Origin: Halopiger djelfimassiliensis
Lineage (GTDB): Archaea; Halobacteriota; Halobacteria; Halobacteriales; Natrialbaceae
Length of the DNA: 64,000 nucleotides
Reading direction: 5' to 3'
Assembly (NCBI RefSeq): GCF_000455365.1
Contig: NZ_HG315686.1
Span: 515,112 to 579,111 of the forward strand
Positions 9,203-17,097 of this stretch are shown here, piece by piece; position 1 is the stretch's first letter; every line of letters starts with the position of its first letter. The notes under the pieces were generated by a model. That model was not told the origin of the DNA. It saw nothing but the letters and a program-made list of their open reading frames with translations, and made no database searches. A program made the position numbers and the translations under genes.

Positions 9203-9762
9203 GTGTCGGACTCGAGGGCTTGCTCGATTCCGGCGACGAGTTCGTCGGCGGTCTTGACGCCGGAGTCGGCCCACTGGACCCGTCCGTCGGCGTCGAACGC
9301 GACGGCCGCGGGATAGCTGGTTCCGAGGTGCCGCTCGGCGAGTTTGACGGTCGGATCGAGGCCGAGCAGCCAGTTGCCGTCGTGTTCCGCCCACCACTCG
9401 ACGAGTTCCGCTTCGGTGATCGACCGACCGACCGCCTCGTTGGTCACCGAGAGAAAGCGCACCTCGTCGCCGATGCGGTCGTGGGCTTGTCCGAGCGAAT
9501 CCATCTGCTCGATACAGGGCTCACACCACGTCGCGAAGAAATCAACGAGCATCGGCTCCCCGGGCGGCGGGACGAGGACGGTCCCGGCTTCGCTCCCCGG
9601 CGCAGCGACCGTCTCGATCTCGAGCGGTTCGTACTGCCTGCCGTCGTCGCCGTCCTCGTCGAGAACCTCCCGGATCGACGGCCCACCGTAGGCTGCGACC
9701 GCGCCGCCGCCGGCGACGACGCCCGCGCTTGCGATCGCGGCGAGGGCCTCTCGTCGGTGCAT
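9199..9762 (-). CDS. TlpA/ResA-like extracytoplasmic thioredoxin
   Basis: A 187-residue protein with an N-terminal hydrophobic export or anchor segment (about 5-27) followed by a thioredoxin fold. The redox motif is WCEPC (Cys80/Cys83) and the cis-proline loop is TSYPAAVAF. The domain should face outward and keep cysteines of cytochromes or of a copper chaperone reduced. It sits between the SCO1-like gene (1-base gap) and ccdA (4-base overlap), forming a three-gene operon. The signal has an Arg pair (HRREAL), so twin-arginine export is possible, and no lipobox Cys is seen. Confidence 0.92.
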   Translation of the reverse strand: MHRREALAAIASAGVVAGGGAVAAYGGPSIREVLDEDGDDGRQYEPLEIETVAAPGSEAGTVLVPPPGEPMLVDFFATWCEPCIEQMDSLGQAHDRIGDEVRFLSVTNEAVGRSITEAELVEWWAEHDGNWLLGLDPTVKLAERHLGTSYPAAVAFDADGRVQWADSGVKTADELVAGIEQALESDT

Positions 9763-9763
9763 A

Positions 9764-10543
9764 TTACTCCTGTGCGACCGTCCTCGTTTCTTCGACGATC
9801 TGTTCCATGTCCGCGCCTTTCTCCGAGGTGGTCGCCCACGGGTACGCTCGCTCGACGACCCCGTGCTCGTTGACGAGCATAATCAGGCTGATGTGTTGGA
9901 ACGTGTACTCGCCGTGATCGTGATCGCCGTCGTGTTCGTCGCCGCCGTCCTCCTCGATTTTCTCGATCCGCATCCCGAAGTCCTCCTCGAGGGTCTCTTT
10001 GCCCCCCTCGTACGATTCCGGGCGCAGGAAATGCCAGTTGCCCGCCTCGAGGTCGACGCCCTGTTGCGCGGCGTACTCCTCGAGGGCGTCCGGCGTATCG
10101 CGTTCGGGATCGAACGTCATCGCGAGCAGTGCGATGTCGTCCGCGTAGCCGCGTTCGGCGGCGTCCTCCTGAACCCGCCGAAGCCGCAACAGCAGGGCGG
10201 GACAGACCCCGTCGGGACACGAGGTAAAGAAGTACGTCATCAGAAACGGCCGCTCGCCGACGAAATCATCGCGCGAAACCGTCTCCCCGGAGAGCGGATC
10301 CGGCAGCGAGAAGGCCGGAAACTCCTCGCCGTGAATCGGATACGAGGGATCCCCGCGCCGCGTCGATGGCGGTTCGAGGACCGTCTGTCCGTCGCCGAAA
10401 TTATCGCTGTGCTCGTTCGAACTGCCGTCCTGGTCGTCTTCGTCGCCTTCGTTACCCTCGCCGATACCAAAACTCCCCAGACAGCCTGCCATCCCGGCGA
10501 CCCCCGCCGCGCCAAGCGATCCGAGATACGTCCGTCGTTCCAT
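9764..10543 (-). CDS. SCO1/SenC-like lipoprotein with a CX4C metal/redox site
   Basis: A 259-residue SCO1-family protein, normally a copper-delivery or thiol-disulfide factor for cytochrome oxidase. A twin-Arg start is followed by a lipobox (VAGMAGC, Cys21) and an acidic linker, so it should be anchored on the outer face. The metal site reads SCPDGVCPALL: Cys109 and Cys114 are separated by four residues, whereas SCO proteins usually have CxxxC. A distal His is present in FQHISLIML. A His/Asp-rich insert (GDEHDGDHDHGEY) precedes it and could bind metal. It is the first gene of an operon with the TlpA-like and ccdA genes. Confidence 0.9.
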   Translation of the reverse strand: MERRTYLGSLGAAGVAGMAGCLGSFGIGEGNEGDEDDQDGSSNEHSDNFGDGQTVLEPPSTRRGDPSYPIHGEEFPAFSLPDPLSGETVSRDDFVGERPFLMTYFFTSCPDGVCPALLLRLRRVQEDAAERGYADDIALLAMTFDPERDTPDALEEYAAQQGVDLEAGNWHFLRPESYEGGKETLEEDFGMRIEKIEEDGGDEHDGDHDHGEYTFQHISLIMLVNEHGVVERAYPWATTSEKGADMEQIVEETRTVAQE

Positions 10544-10650
10544 AGTCGACTCCTAGGCGAGCGCGGGCAAAGGTTCACTGGTTCGGTTCCCGAATCCGAT
10601 CGATCCGCGAACCAACAGGGGTTTTTCGATCGCCCGCAAACATCGAGTCA

Positions 10651-11754
10651 ATGAACCGTCGGGGCGTTCTCCGCGGAACCGCTGTGGCCGGCGTCGTCGG
10701 CGTCGCCGGCTGTCTCGAGCGATTGGGCTTTACCGAGGAATCGGCGTGGGCGAACCCGCCGATCGTCGACGGGCGACCCGACGCCGTCTACCTCCCCGCC
10801 GGCACCGAGGAGATGGCGATGTACGGGACCGCGACCGACGGCGAGTACGGGGTCGCGCTCACGTACACCATTCCACACCGGTTTTGGGTGCTAGCCGGCG
10901 AGGACAGTCAGGTCGACGTCACCCCCGACGACAGCCTCCATCTGATGCTGACCGTCTGGGACGTCGAGACGGCGACCGTGTTGCCCGTCGACGTCTCCCT
11001 CGAGCTGTTCCGGGACGGCGACCGCGCGACCGACGTCGGTCGGCCGTGGCCGATGATCTCCCAGCGGATGGGGTTTCACTACGGCGACAACGTCAGCCTC
11101 CCCGGCGAAGGCGAGTACACGGCCCGCATCCGGGTCGGCCCGGTCGACGCCGAACGCACCGGCGCGCTCGAGGGTCGACTCGACGCCGCGACCACCCTCG
11201 AGATCGATTTCGAGTTCGTCCGATCCGACGTCCACGACCTCGACTTCGATCTCGTCGACGAGGATCGGCGGGGTGAGCGGGACGCACTGCCGCTGATGGA
11301 CCACGGTCACGGAGGCGGCGATCACGGCTCCGGCGGCGACCATCCGCCCACCGCACAGGGGCGTCCGATCGCGGACCTCCCCGGGACCCACATCGGGACC
11401 GAACGCAGCGGCGACGCGGCGGTTTCGGCGCTTCGGCTCGACGACGAGGCGAGTCGGCTCACCGACGCCGAATCGTATCTGGCGGTTCCCGTCCGCACGC
11501 CGTACAACGATATCGTTCTCCCGTTTGCGACCCTTCACGTGACGGTCGAACGCGACGGGGCGGTCGTCCACGAGTCGTCGCTCACGGAAACCGTCGATCA
11601 CGAACTCGGCCACCACTACGGGACCGGGATCGACGACCTCCGGGACGGCGACGAGCTCACGATCGCGGTCGACTCCCCACCGCAGGTGTCGCGCCACGAC
11701 GGCTACGAGACGGCGTTTCTCGAGTTCGAGGACGTCACCGTTACGGTCCGGTAA
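10651..11754 (+). CDS. P19/Tp34-like metal-binding lipoprotein (iron transporter family)
   Basis: A 367-residue secreted lipoprotein: twin-Arg start (MNRRGVLRG) and lipobox VGVAGC (Cys21). The body resembles the Fe2+/Cu2+-binding P19/Tp34 family, seen in EEMAMYG, FWVLAG and MGFHYGDN, where the family places Met, His and acidic metal ligands. A duplicated beta-sandwich is suggested by a second half from about residue 250. Between them lies a His/Gly/Asp-rich stretch (DHGHGGGDHGSGGDH, about 217-231) that could bind metal. It is divergent from the SCO1-like operon, with 107 bases shared for promoters, which suggests joint roles in surface metal handling. The transported metal is not evident. Confidence 0.78.
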   Translation: MNRRGVLRGTAVAGVVGVAGCLERLGFTEESAWANPPIVDGRPDAVYLPAGTEEMAMYGTATDGEYGVALTYTIPHRFWVLAGEDSQVDVTPDDSLHLMLTVWDVETATVLPVDVSLELFRDGDRATDVGRPWPMISQRMGFHYGDNVSLPGEGEYTARIRVGPVDAERTGALEGRLDAATTLEIDFEFVRSDVHDLDFDLVDEDRRGERDALPLMDHGHGGGDHGSGGDHPPTAQGRPIADLPGTHIGTERSGDAAVSALRLDDEASRLTDAESYLAVPVRTPYNDIVLPFATLHVTVERDGAVVHESSLTETVDHELGHHYGTGIDDLRDGDELTIAVDSPPQVSRHDGYETAFLEFEDVTVTVR

Positions 11755-11935
11755 CTCGACCTTTGGATCCGGACCCGCAATCGAGAACCGGTGTTGCCGA
11801 CCGGAGCCGCGAACCGCGCTGTGACGGTTTGCCGACGTAAACGGCTCCGTACGAGAGCCCGAACGATCGAAACCCGGCGCGGGAGGCCCCGGTACGACTG
11901 GGATAACTATCGGGCGGCGTCGAATAGCGTGGCCT

Positions 11936-12112
11936 ATGTCTCGCTCGGACCGCGCGAATATGGACGTTGGTTGTCCGGAATGTAACGCGATCGTAACCGC
12001 GACCGTCCCGCCCGGACCCGGTATCGCCAGCGACCGCGACTCGAATCGGCTTCAGGGACGGGACACCGTCTGTCACAACTGCGGCCACGAACTCGAACTC
12101 TATTACTACTGA
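11936..12112 (+). CDS. Small CPxCG-type zinc-ribbon protein
   Basis: A 58-residue protein (MSRSDRANMDVGCPECNAIV onward) with two zinc-ligand pairs, CPEC at residues 13-16 and CHNCGHE at 46-52, ending ELELYYY. This is the haloarchaeal one-domain zinc-finger microprotein pattern. These often act as regulators or adaptors, and their partners are mostly unknown. No RBS-like GGAGG is seen; the AT-poor upstream region and the short gap suggest a leaderless transcript. It stands alone between the P19-like lipoprotein and otsA. Its regular frame and the two intact motifs make chance unlikely. Confidence 0.8.
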   Translation: MSRSDRANMDVGCPECNAIVTATVPPGPGIASDRDSNRLQGRDTVCHNCGHELELYYY

Positions 12113-12394
12113 CGCGCCCGCCCCCTCGTAGGGCGTCGTTTCCCATTGTTCGTGACCGGTGCGGACGGGCGCACGTCGCGGACCGCCGCATCGAGGGCCC
12201 CGCAAACGCTTCAGCTCCGCATCCCAACTCGAGAACACGAGGAGTGGGTCGGCTCGAGTCCTCGCCCGACTCGACGGGCCTTCGGTGTCACAACCGACGA
12301 GCCGCCGGTGTGGCGGCCACAGCACGGCAGTATTGGATCCCTTGCGGATGCAGGCCACGAAGCAACCCGTGGCGGCGCTGTGGTATTTCAGCGA

Positions 12395-14059
12395 ATGCGA
12401 TTTACTGATGTGCGTTCGGCGTCGGGACTGCCGTCTAACCGACGGTTACGAGCCGACGGATACGGACGACCGACCGACGACGCCGGAGCCGAGCGACCGA
12501 CCTGTCCCGGCTCCCTGATCGTCGTTTCGAACCGGCAGCCGTACCGCCACGAGTACGACGACGCGGACGATACCGTCGGGCACGCGTCGAGCGCTCCGGG
12601 TTCGAGCGGGGCCGTCGGACGGTCCATCACGGTCGACGAGCCGACCGGCGGGTTGACGGCCGGTCTCGACCCCGTCGTCCAACAGACCAACGGCACATGG
12701 ATCGCGTGGGGCGACGGGGACGCCGACTTCGACGTGACGGACGAGCGCAACTGTGTGGCCGTTCCGCCCGGCGAGAACGCGTACACGCTCCGTCGGATCG
12801 ACCTCTCCGACGAAGCGGTCGACTCCTACTACTACGGCTTCAGCAATCGCGTTCTCTGGCCGCTCTGTCACGGATTCCCGGCACTCGTCGAACACCGATC
12901 GAACGACTTCGAGTGGTACCGGACGGTCAACGAGCGGTTCGCCGAGGCCGTCTCCGAGCACGCGAGCGCCGATTCGATCGTCTGGCTGCAGGATTATCAC
13001 TTCGGGCTCGCGCCGCGGATGATCCGGGAGTCGATCCCGCGGTCGGCGACCGTCGCCCAGTTCTGGCACGTTCCGTGGCCGACGCCGACGACCTACCAGC
13101 ACTGTCCCGCGGGCAGACGGCTTCTCGAGGGGGTTCTCGGGAACGACCTGTTCGGGTTCCACGTCGACCGGTACGTGGCGAACTTCTTCGACTGCGTCGA
13201 GCAGTACCTCCCCGGCGCGACCGTCGACAGGGCAAGCGGGGTCGTCCACTACGACGGGGCGACGACCCACGTCGTCGCGACGCCGATGGGCGTCGACGCT
13301 GAGTCGTACGCCCGGAACGCCCGCGCGGCCGATCCGGACCGGCTGGCCGCCTTGCTCGAGGAGCACGACGTTCCGAACGAGAACGTGATCGGGCTGGGTG
13401 TCGATCGGCTCGATTACACGAAGGGGATCCCCGAGCGGTTGGCGGCGCTCGAGCGGTTTCTCGAGCGCAATCCGGCGTGGCACGGCGAGTTCACGTTCCT
13501 CCAGAAGGCAACGCCGTCGCGGACGGACATTCCGGCGTACGAACGTCACGGCGAACTCGTTCGCAGCGAGGTCGAACGGATCAACCGCCGGTTCGGGACC
13601 GACGGCTGGCAGCCGATCGTTTACACGGAGGAGTACATTCCCACGGCGGACCTCTGTGCGCTGTACCGGCGTGCGGACGTACTGATCGTCAGTCCGCTGA
13701 TCGACGGCATGAACCTCGTCGCCCAGGAGTACGTGGCCGCAAGCGTCGACGGCGACGGAACGGTGGTGTTGAGCGACCGCGCCGGCGTGTACGAACGGCT
13801 CGGCACTCACGCGCTGACGGTCGATCCGACCGAGACCGACCGCTTTGCCGACCGGATCGAAGCGGCGCTGTCGATGCCGCCTCGAGAACGGAAGCGACGA
13901 CTGAACACCCTTCGAAACAGAGTGTTCGATGGGGACATCGAGTCGTGGATGGCCGAACAGTTCGACTGGTTGCGGCGCGTCCACGACGACGTCCCGAACG
14001 AGACCGATCCGGACACGGACACCGATCCCGATTCCCGGGAACCGACCCCGTCGGTGTAG
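12395..14059 (+). CDS. otsA: Alpha,alpha-trehalose-phosphate synthase (GT20)
   Basis: Transfers glucose from a nucleotide sugar to glucose-6-phosphate to give trehalose-6-phosphate. At 554 residues it is slightly longer than E. coli OtsA because of an N-terminal extension of about 45 residues and an Asp/Thr-rich tail. Family motifs are SLIVVSNRQP, GGLTAGLDPV, WLQDYHFGLAPRMIR, DLFGFHVDRY, LGVDRLDYTKGIPERL (the Arg/Lys pair that holds phosphate) and SPLIDGMNLVAQEY with the nucleotide-binding Glu. I chose ATG 12395 because upstream codons look non-coding. otsB follows 16 bases later. The pair makes trehalose, a compatible solute. Confidence 0.95.
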   Translation: MRFTDVRSASGLPSNRRLRADGYGRPTDDAGAERPTCPGSLIVVSNRQPYRHEYDDADDTVGHASSAPGSSGAVGRSITVDEPTGGLTAGLDPVVQQTNGTWIAWGDGDADFDVTDERNCVAVPPGENAYTLRRIDLSDEAVDSYYYGFSNRVLWPLCHGFPALVEHRSNDFEWYRTVNERFAEAVSEHASADSIVWLQDYHFGLAPRMIRESIPRSATVAQFWHVPWPTPTTYQHCPAGRRLLEGVLGNDLFGFHVDRYVANFFDCVEQYLPGATVDRASGVVHYDGATTHVVATPMGVDAESYARNARAADPDRLAALLEEHDVPNENVIGLGVDRLDYTKGIPERLAALERFLERNPAWHGEFTFLQKATPSRTDIPAYERHGELVRSEVERINRRFGTDGWQPIVYTEEYIPTADLCALYRRADVLIVSPLIDGMNLVAQEYVAASVDGDGTVVLSDRAGVYERLGTHALTVDPTETDRFADRIEAALSMPPRERKRRLNTLRNRVFDGDIESWMAEQFDWLRRVHDDVPNETDPDTDTDPDSREPTPSV

Positions 14060-14075
14060 TATCGATTCGACTCCG

Positions 14076-14972
14076 ATGACGGACGATTCCGATTCACCAC
14101 CACGGCCGCTCCGGGAGGAACTGCCCCGCATCCGCGAACGGTTCGCCGACGCCTCGCGGCTGCTGTGCTGTCTCGATTTCGACGGCACTCTCGCGCCGAT
14201 CGTCGACCAACCGGACGACGCGGTACCGCTTCGGGAGGCCGAAGCGGCGCTTGTGACCCTCGCGAACGAACCGAAAGTATCGACGGCGATCGTCAGCGGC
14301 CGCGCGCTGGCCGACGTCCGCGATCGCATCGACGGGCCGTCGGTTTACGCCGGCAATCACGGCCTCGAGCTCGCTCACAACGGCTCGGTCGAGGTCCATC
14401 CGGACGCCCGCACGCGTGCGATTCAAATCGAGCGCGTCTGTGCGGTGCTCGAGACCGTCCTCGATCCCGTCCCGAACGCCCGGATCGAAAACAAGCGACT
14501 GACCGGGACGGTTCATTTCAGGACCGTTCCACCCGCCGCACGACCCGTCGTCCGGCGGCTCACACGCGCAGTCGTCGAGCGGTTCGGCGGCGACGATCTC
14601 GAACTCTCGACTGGAAAACGGATCCTCGAGATCGAACCGGCGATCCGCTGGGGGAAAGGCGACGCAGTCGAGGTGCTCGAATCGGCACAGCCGTCGGATT
14701 CGGTCACGATCTACGTCGGCGACGACGTGACGGACGAGTCGGCGTTTCGAGCGATCGAACCCGATGGGATCGGTGTTCTCGTCGGCGACGCCGAGCCGTC
14801 TGCAGCCTCGTGTCGCGTCCAGTCGCCCGAGGCGGTCGCGACGTTTCTGGAATGGCTCGGCACCACCGGCGTCGAACTCCTCGGGGAGGCGGACGGGAAC
14901 GCGGCCCCGATCGATCCCGATCGCTTCGATCGTCCCTTCGCCGCGGATCGATCGGAGCCGGAGGGTGAGTAA
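14076..14972 (+). CDS. otsB: Trehalose-6-phosphate phosphatase (HAD superfamily)
   Basis: Dephosphorylates trehalose-6-phosphate. The 298-residue protein has the HAD motifs: LDFDGTLAPI (nucleophile Asp and acid/base Asp, about 33-42), motif II Ser in IVSGR, the motif III Lys region near IENKRLTGTVHF, and GDDVTDE for Mg2+ binding (about 220). The cap domain includes GNHGLEL, typical of trehalose phosphatases. ATG 14076 follows the otsA stop by 16 bases, so the two form one operon and complete the OtsAB route. Confidence 0.95.
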   Translation: MTDDSDSPPRPLREELPRIRERFADASRLLCCLDFDGTLAPIVDQPDDAVPLREAEAALVTLANEPKVSTAIVSGRALADVRDRIDGPSVYAGNHGLELAHNGSVEVHPDARTRAIQIERVCAVLETVLDPVPNARIENKRLTGTVHFRTVPPAARPVVRRLTRAVVERFGGDDLELSTGKRILEIEPAIRWGKGDAVEVLESAQPSDSVTIYVGDDVTDESAFRAIEPDGIGVLVGDAEPSAASCRVQSPEAVATFLEWLGTTGVELLGEADGNAAPIDPDRFDRPFAADRSEPEGE

Positions 14973-15103
14973 GGCGTCGCCGATGTCTCTCTCGTTCCGT
15001 CACCGCTCAGGCACCAATGGAAATCGCCAATAGAGTCAACCCGGCTCGAGTCGAAAGTATTAGTTACCACTGGAAATATACAGAGAGACGAGAGTGAACG
15101 AGA

Positions 15104-15463
15104 GTGAAGCTGCGTCAGCCAACTGATTTCCTGATCCTCGAGGCGCTCGAGGAAGAAGGCCGAAACGTCGCAACGAACCTCGCCGCCCACACGGGCAAGA
15201 GTCGAAAGAACATCAACACCAGGCTGCCGGTACTCGAGGACTACGGGCTCGTCAGGAAGATCGGCCCCGCGGAGCGATCTGGACTGTACGAGATCACGTC
15301 GATGGGCAAGGCGGCGCTGGTCTACCGCGAGCAGTACGACGAGGTCGACGACTTCGAGGCGCTCATCGAAGGGCCACGCGCTGGCGACATCGAACAGGAC
15401 GGGGAGGCACAGGCGAGTTTCGTCCGTGGCGAGAACGACGAGAACGACGCCGACGAGGAGTAA
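15104..15463 (+). CDS. PhiH1-like winged-helix transcription regulator
   Basis: A 119-residue small DNA-binding protein. A winged helix spans about residues 8-75: FLILEALEEEGRNVATNLAA, then KSRKNINTRLPVLEDYGLVR as recognition helix and wing, then GLYEITSMGKAAL. This layout is common in haloarchaeal PhiH1-repressor-like regulators. The tail is acidic. Translation starts at GTG 15104, because no ATG precedes the domain in frame. An AT-rich element (ggaaatata, about 15072-15080) about 25-30 bases upstream fits a promoter with little leader. It lies 131 bases downstream of otsB; whether it regulates trehalose genes is unknown. Confidence 0.85.
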   Translation: MKLRQPTDFLILEALEEEGRNVATNLAAHTGKSRKNINTRLPVLEDYGLVRKIGPAERSGLYEITSMGKAALVYREQYDEVDDFEALIEGPRAGDIEQDGEAQASFVRGENDENDADEE

Positions 15464-15556
15464 CGGCTCGGTTCCGTTTTCCGGGGCCGTCCGCCTCACA
15501 GTCGGACGTCAACCCGTTCCGATTCCGAATCAGGGAGCGACGGCGTTTTCCGTTCG

Positions 15557-16309
15557 TCAGTCACGATCGGTACCGTACGTCGCGAGTTCGCGGCGGGCAC
15601 ACGCCGAGAAGTCGAAGCTGAGTTTTCGTTCCAGCCGTGCCGGATCGACAGCGGCCGTCCCACACCGCGACCGCTCGGGGCCGACGGCCGTGGAAAACGC
15701 GTAGGTGCTCACCATTGGCGTCGCGACGACCGCATCACCCGTCCGGAACGCGACGCCGTGATCGTGACGTAACCCGAGCGCGTGACCGACCTCGTGAAGC
15801 AGAACCTGCATCGATCGCGTCGCGCTCGTCAGCGGGACGATCGGCCGGTCGGTGGCCGACCGGGACACGAGTTCGTCCACCGGTTCCAGCGACTCGATGT
15901 GTCCGGCACCGCCGACCGACGCGACGTGTGGCACGCCGTACCCGGTCGGGGCACGCTGCATCTGGCCGTCCGTGACGAGGAGATTGACGTCGGCTGCCGG
16001 CTCGAGGTCACCGGCACCGATCGCGCCCGATGCGACGATAGCTGGCCACTCGCCGCGGCTCGTCACGCGTGCACCGTCCTCGGTCGACACCGGAACGCTC
16101 CCCTCGATCGAGAGATCGAGCGACCAGAACTCGAGATCGAGACATTCGCCGAGATACTCGCGTACTCGCGTGCGAGCCGTTTCGTACTGGTTCGCCCGTT
16201 CGGAAAACCAGACTCGAACCTCGAGTTCGTCGACGGTTCGCGTCGCGTACGCGAGCGTTCCCAGCGAGACGGCCGACCCGATCGAGCCGAGAAAGACGCG
16301 CCGCCTCAT
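15557..16309 (-). CDS. Secreted metzincin-like zinc protease
   Basis: A 250-residue exported zinc peptidase candidate. A twin-Arg signal (MRRRVFLGSIGSAVSLG) begins the protein. The catalytic zinc motif is HEVGHALGLRHDHG (His172, Glu173, His176, His182), the extended HExxHxxGxxH of metzincins. A Met about 20 residues later, in VVATPMVSTYAF, is placed like a Met-turn. The upstream part (25-165) is not recognisable, and no lipobox Cys is seen. The start at 16309 was chosen over a frame extension at 16348 because it exposes the signal. A hypothetical gene lies 61 bases upstream on the same strand and may be cotranscribed. Substrate unknown. Confidence 0.82.
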   Translation of the reverse strand: MRRRVFLGSIGSAVSLGTLAYATRTVDELEVRVWFSERANQYETARTRVREYLGECLDLEFWSLDLSIEGSVPVSTEDGARVTSRGEWPAIVASGAIGAGDLEPAADVNLLVTDGQMQRAPTGYGVPHVASVGGAGHIESLEPVDELVSRSATDRPIVPLTSATRSMQVLLHEVGHALGLRHDHGVAFRTGDAVVATPMVSTYAFSTAVGPERSRCGTAAVDPARLERKLSFDFSACARRELATYGTDRD

Positions 16310-16370
16310 AGCCGGGACCGAGTCCGAAACGCAGTTCGTCCCCAACACGGGAAACGACGCGAGCGGGACA

Positions 16371-16766
16371 TCACTGCGTCCGGTCCGATCGATCGGAGTC
16401 GGTCGTCACGTCGCGTTCGGCCGTCGGAAATCGCCGTCGCGTATCGACGACGCGAGCAGTGGTTCCGGTAACGCGAATCTCGATCCAGTCCGGGAGGTCA
16501 TCCGGGTCGATCGGAGTGAGCATCAGCAGGCTTCCACCGTCGATTTCGACCAGTCTTCGATCGGGATCGAACTGGCGAATACACGGCCGCCAGGACCCGA
16601 CTCGGAGGTTCCGCTCGACCTGACAATCGGTGTAGTATCGACCGTTGGAGCCTTCGAACACGGTACTGACCGGGAGATCCGCGATCACGGCCGTTCCACC
16701 ACCGACGGTCGACCGCCGAACGGTCTCGTCCGTACGCACGTCCCTTCCATTCCCACTCGAGTCCAA
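16371..16766 (-). CDS. Hypothetical protein
   Basis: 131 residues with G+C-rich third codon positions like the neighbours and no signal peptide or membrane segment. The core YYTDCQVERNLRVGSWRPC with a later LVEIDGGSLLMLTPIDPDDL suggests a compact beta-rich domain, but I recognise no family. The ends are charged and probably disordered. A TATA-like atcataaaag near 16806-16815 on this strand lies about 40 bases upstream of ATG 16766. It precedes the zincin gene and could share its transcript. A chance frame cannot be fully excluded. Confidence 0.5.
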   Translation of the reverse strand: MDSSGNGRDVRTDETVRRSTVGGGTAVIADLPVSTVFEGSNGRYYTDCQVERNLRVGSWRPCIRQFDPDRRLVEIDGGSLLMLTPIDPDDLPDWIEIRVTGTTARVVDTRRRFPTAERDVTTDSDRSDRTQ

Positions 16767-17097
16767 CCGCGGTCCGGCTATCGACGCTTGGGTTTACATG
16801 GATGACTTTTATGATATCGTGACTGTTCGACTTTCGTGAAGAGGGACCGAGAACCAGACGCGGTCTCAGCGACGCGGCACGCGCCGTGATGGTGGGTGGG
16901 TTTCGAACTCCGGCAGCGGCTGTGCCGTCGCCGGTCGCGGTCGCAACGGATTTCACGCCCAACTGCCATGTCAGAAGCATGCCGTTCATTCAGACCCGTC
17001 CGTGTGTCGGTGACGAACCCACCGCGGACAACCGCCTGTCCACGACGATCGACGACGGAGCGCTCGCTCGCGACGGTCCGCTCGGGGGTGACCCCCG
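16767..17097. other. Divergent intergenic region upstream of hutH
   Basis: 331 bases between the minus-strand hypothetical gene and hutH. It holds an AT-rich patch gacttttatgatatcgtga at about 16803-16821, a TATA candidate for the minus-strand gene. Next to hutH it ends in a perfect 6-bp hairpin that contains the Shine-Dalgarno sequence (separate entry). A plus-strand frame running into hutH (16886-17101) has no motif and looks like chance. Confidence 0.5.
17083..17097 (+). promoter_or_regulatory. Ribosome binding site of hutH inside a perfect hairpin
   Basis: The 15 bases read CGGGGGTGACCCCCG, a 6-bp stem with a TGA loop that ends directly before the hutH ATG at 17098. The GGGGGTGA (17084-17091) is a near-consensus haloarchaeal Shine-Dalgarno element at 6-base spacing. 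If the stem forms it would hide the SD, so translation may be controlled by structure, temperature, salt or a bound factor. Confidence 0.5.

Noticed and set aside
12446..14329. 627-codon minus-strand frame opposite otsA
   Set aside because: Shadow of a gene with all GT20 motifs.
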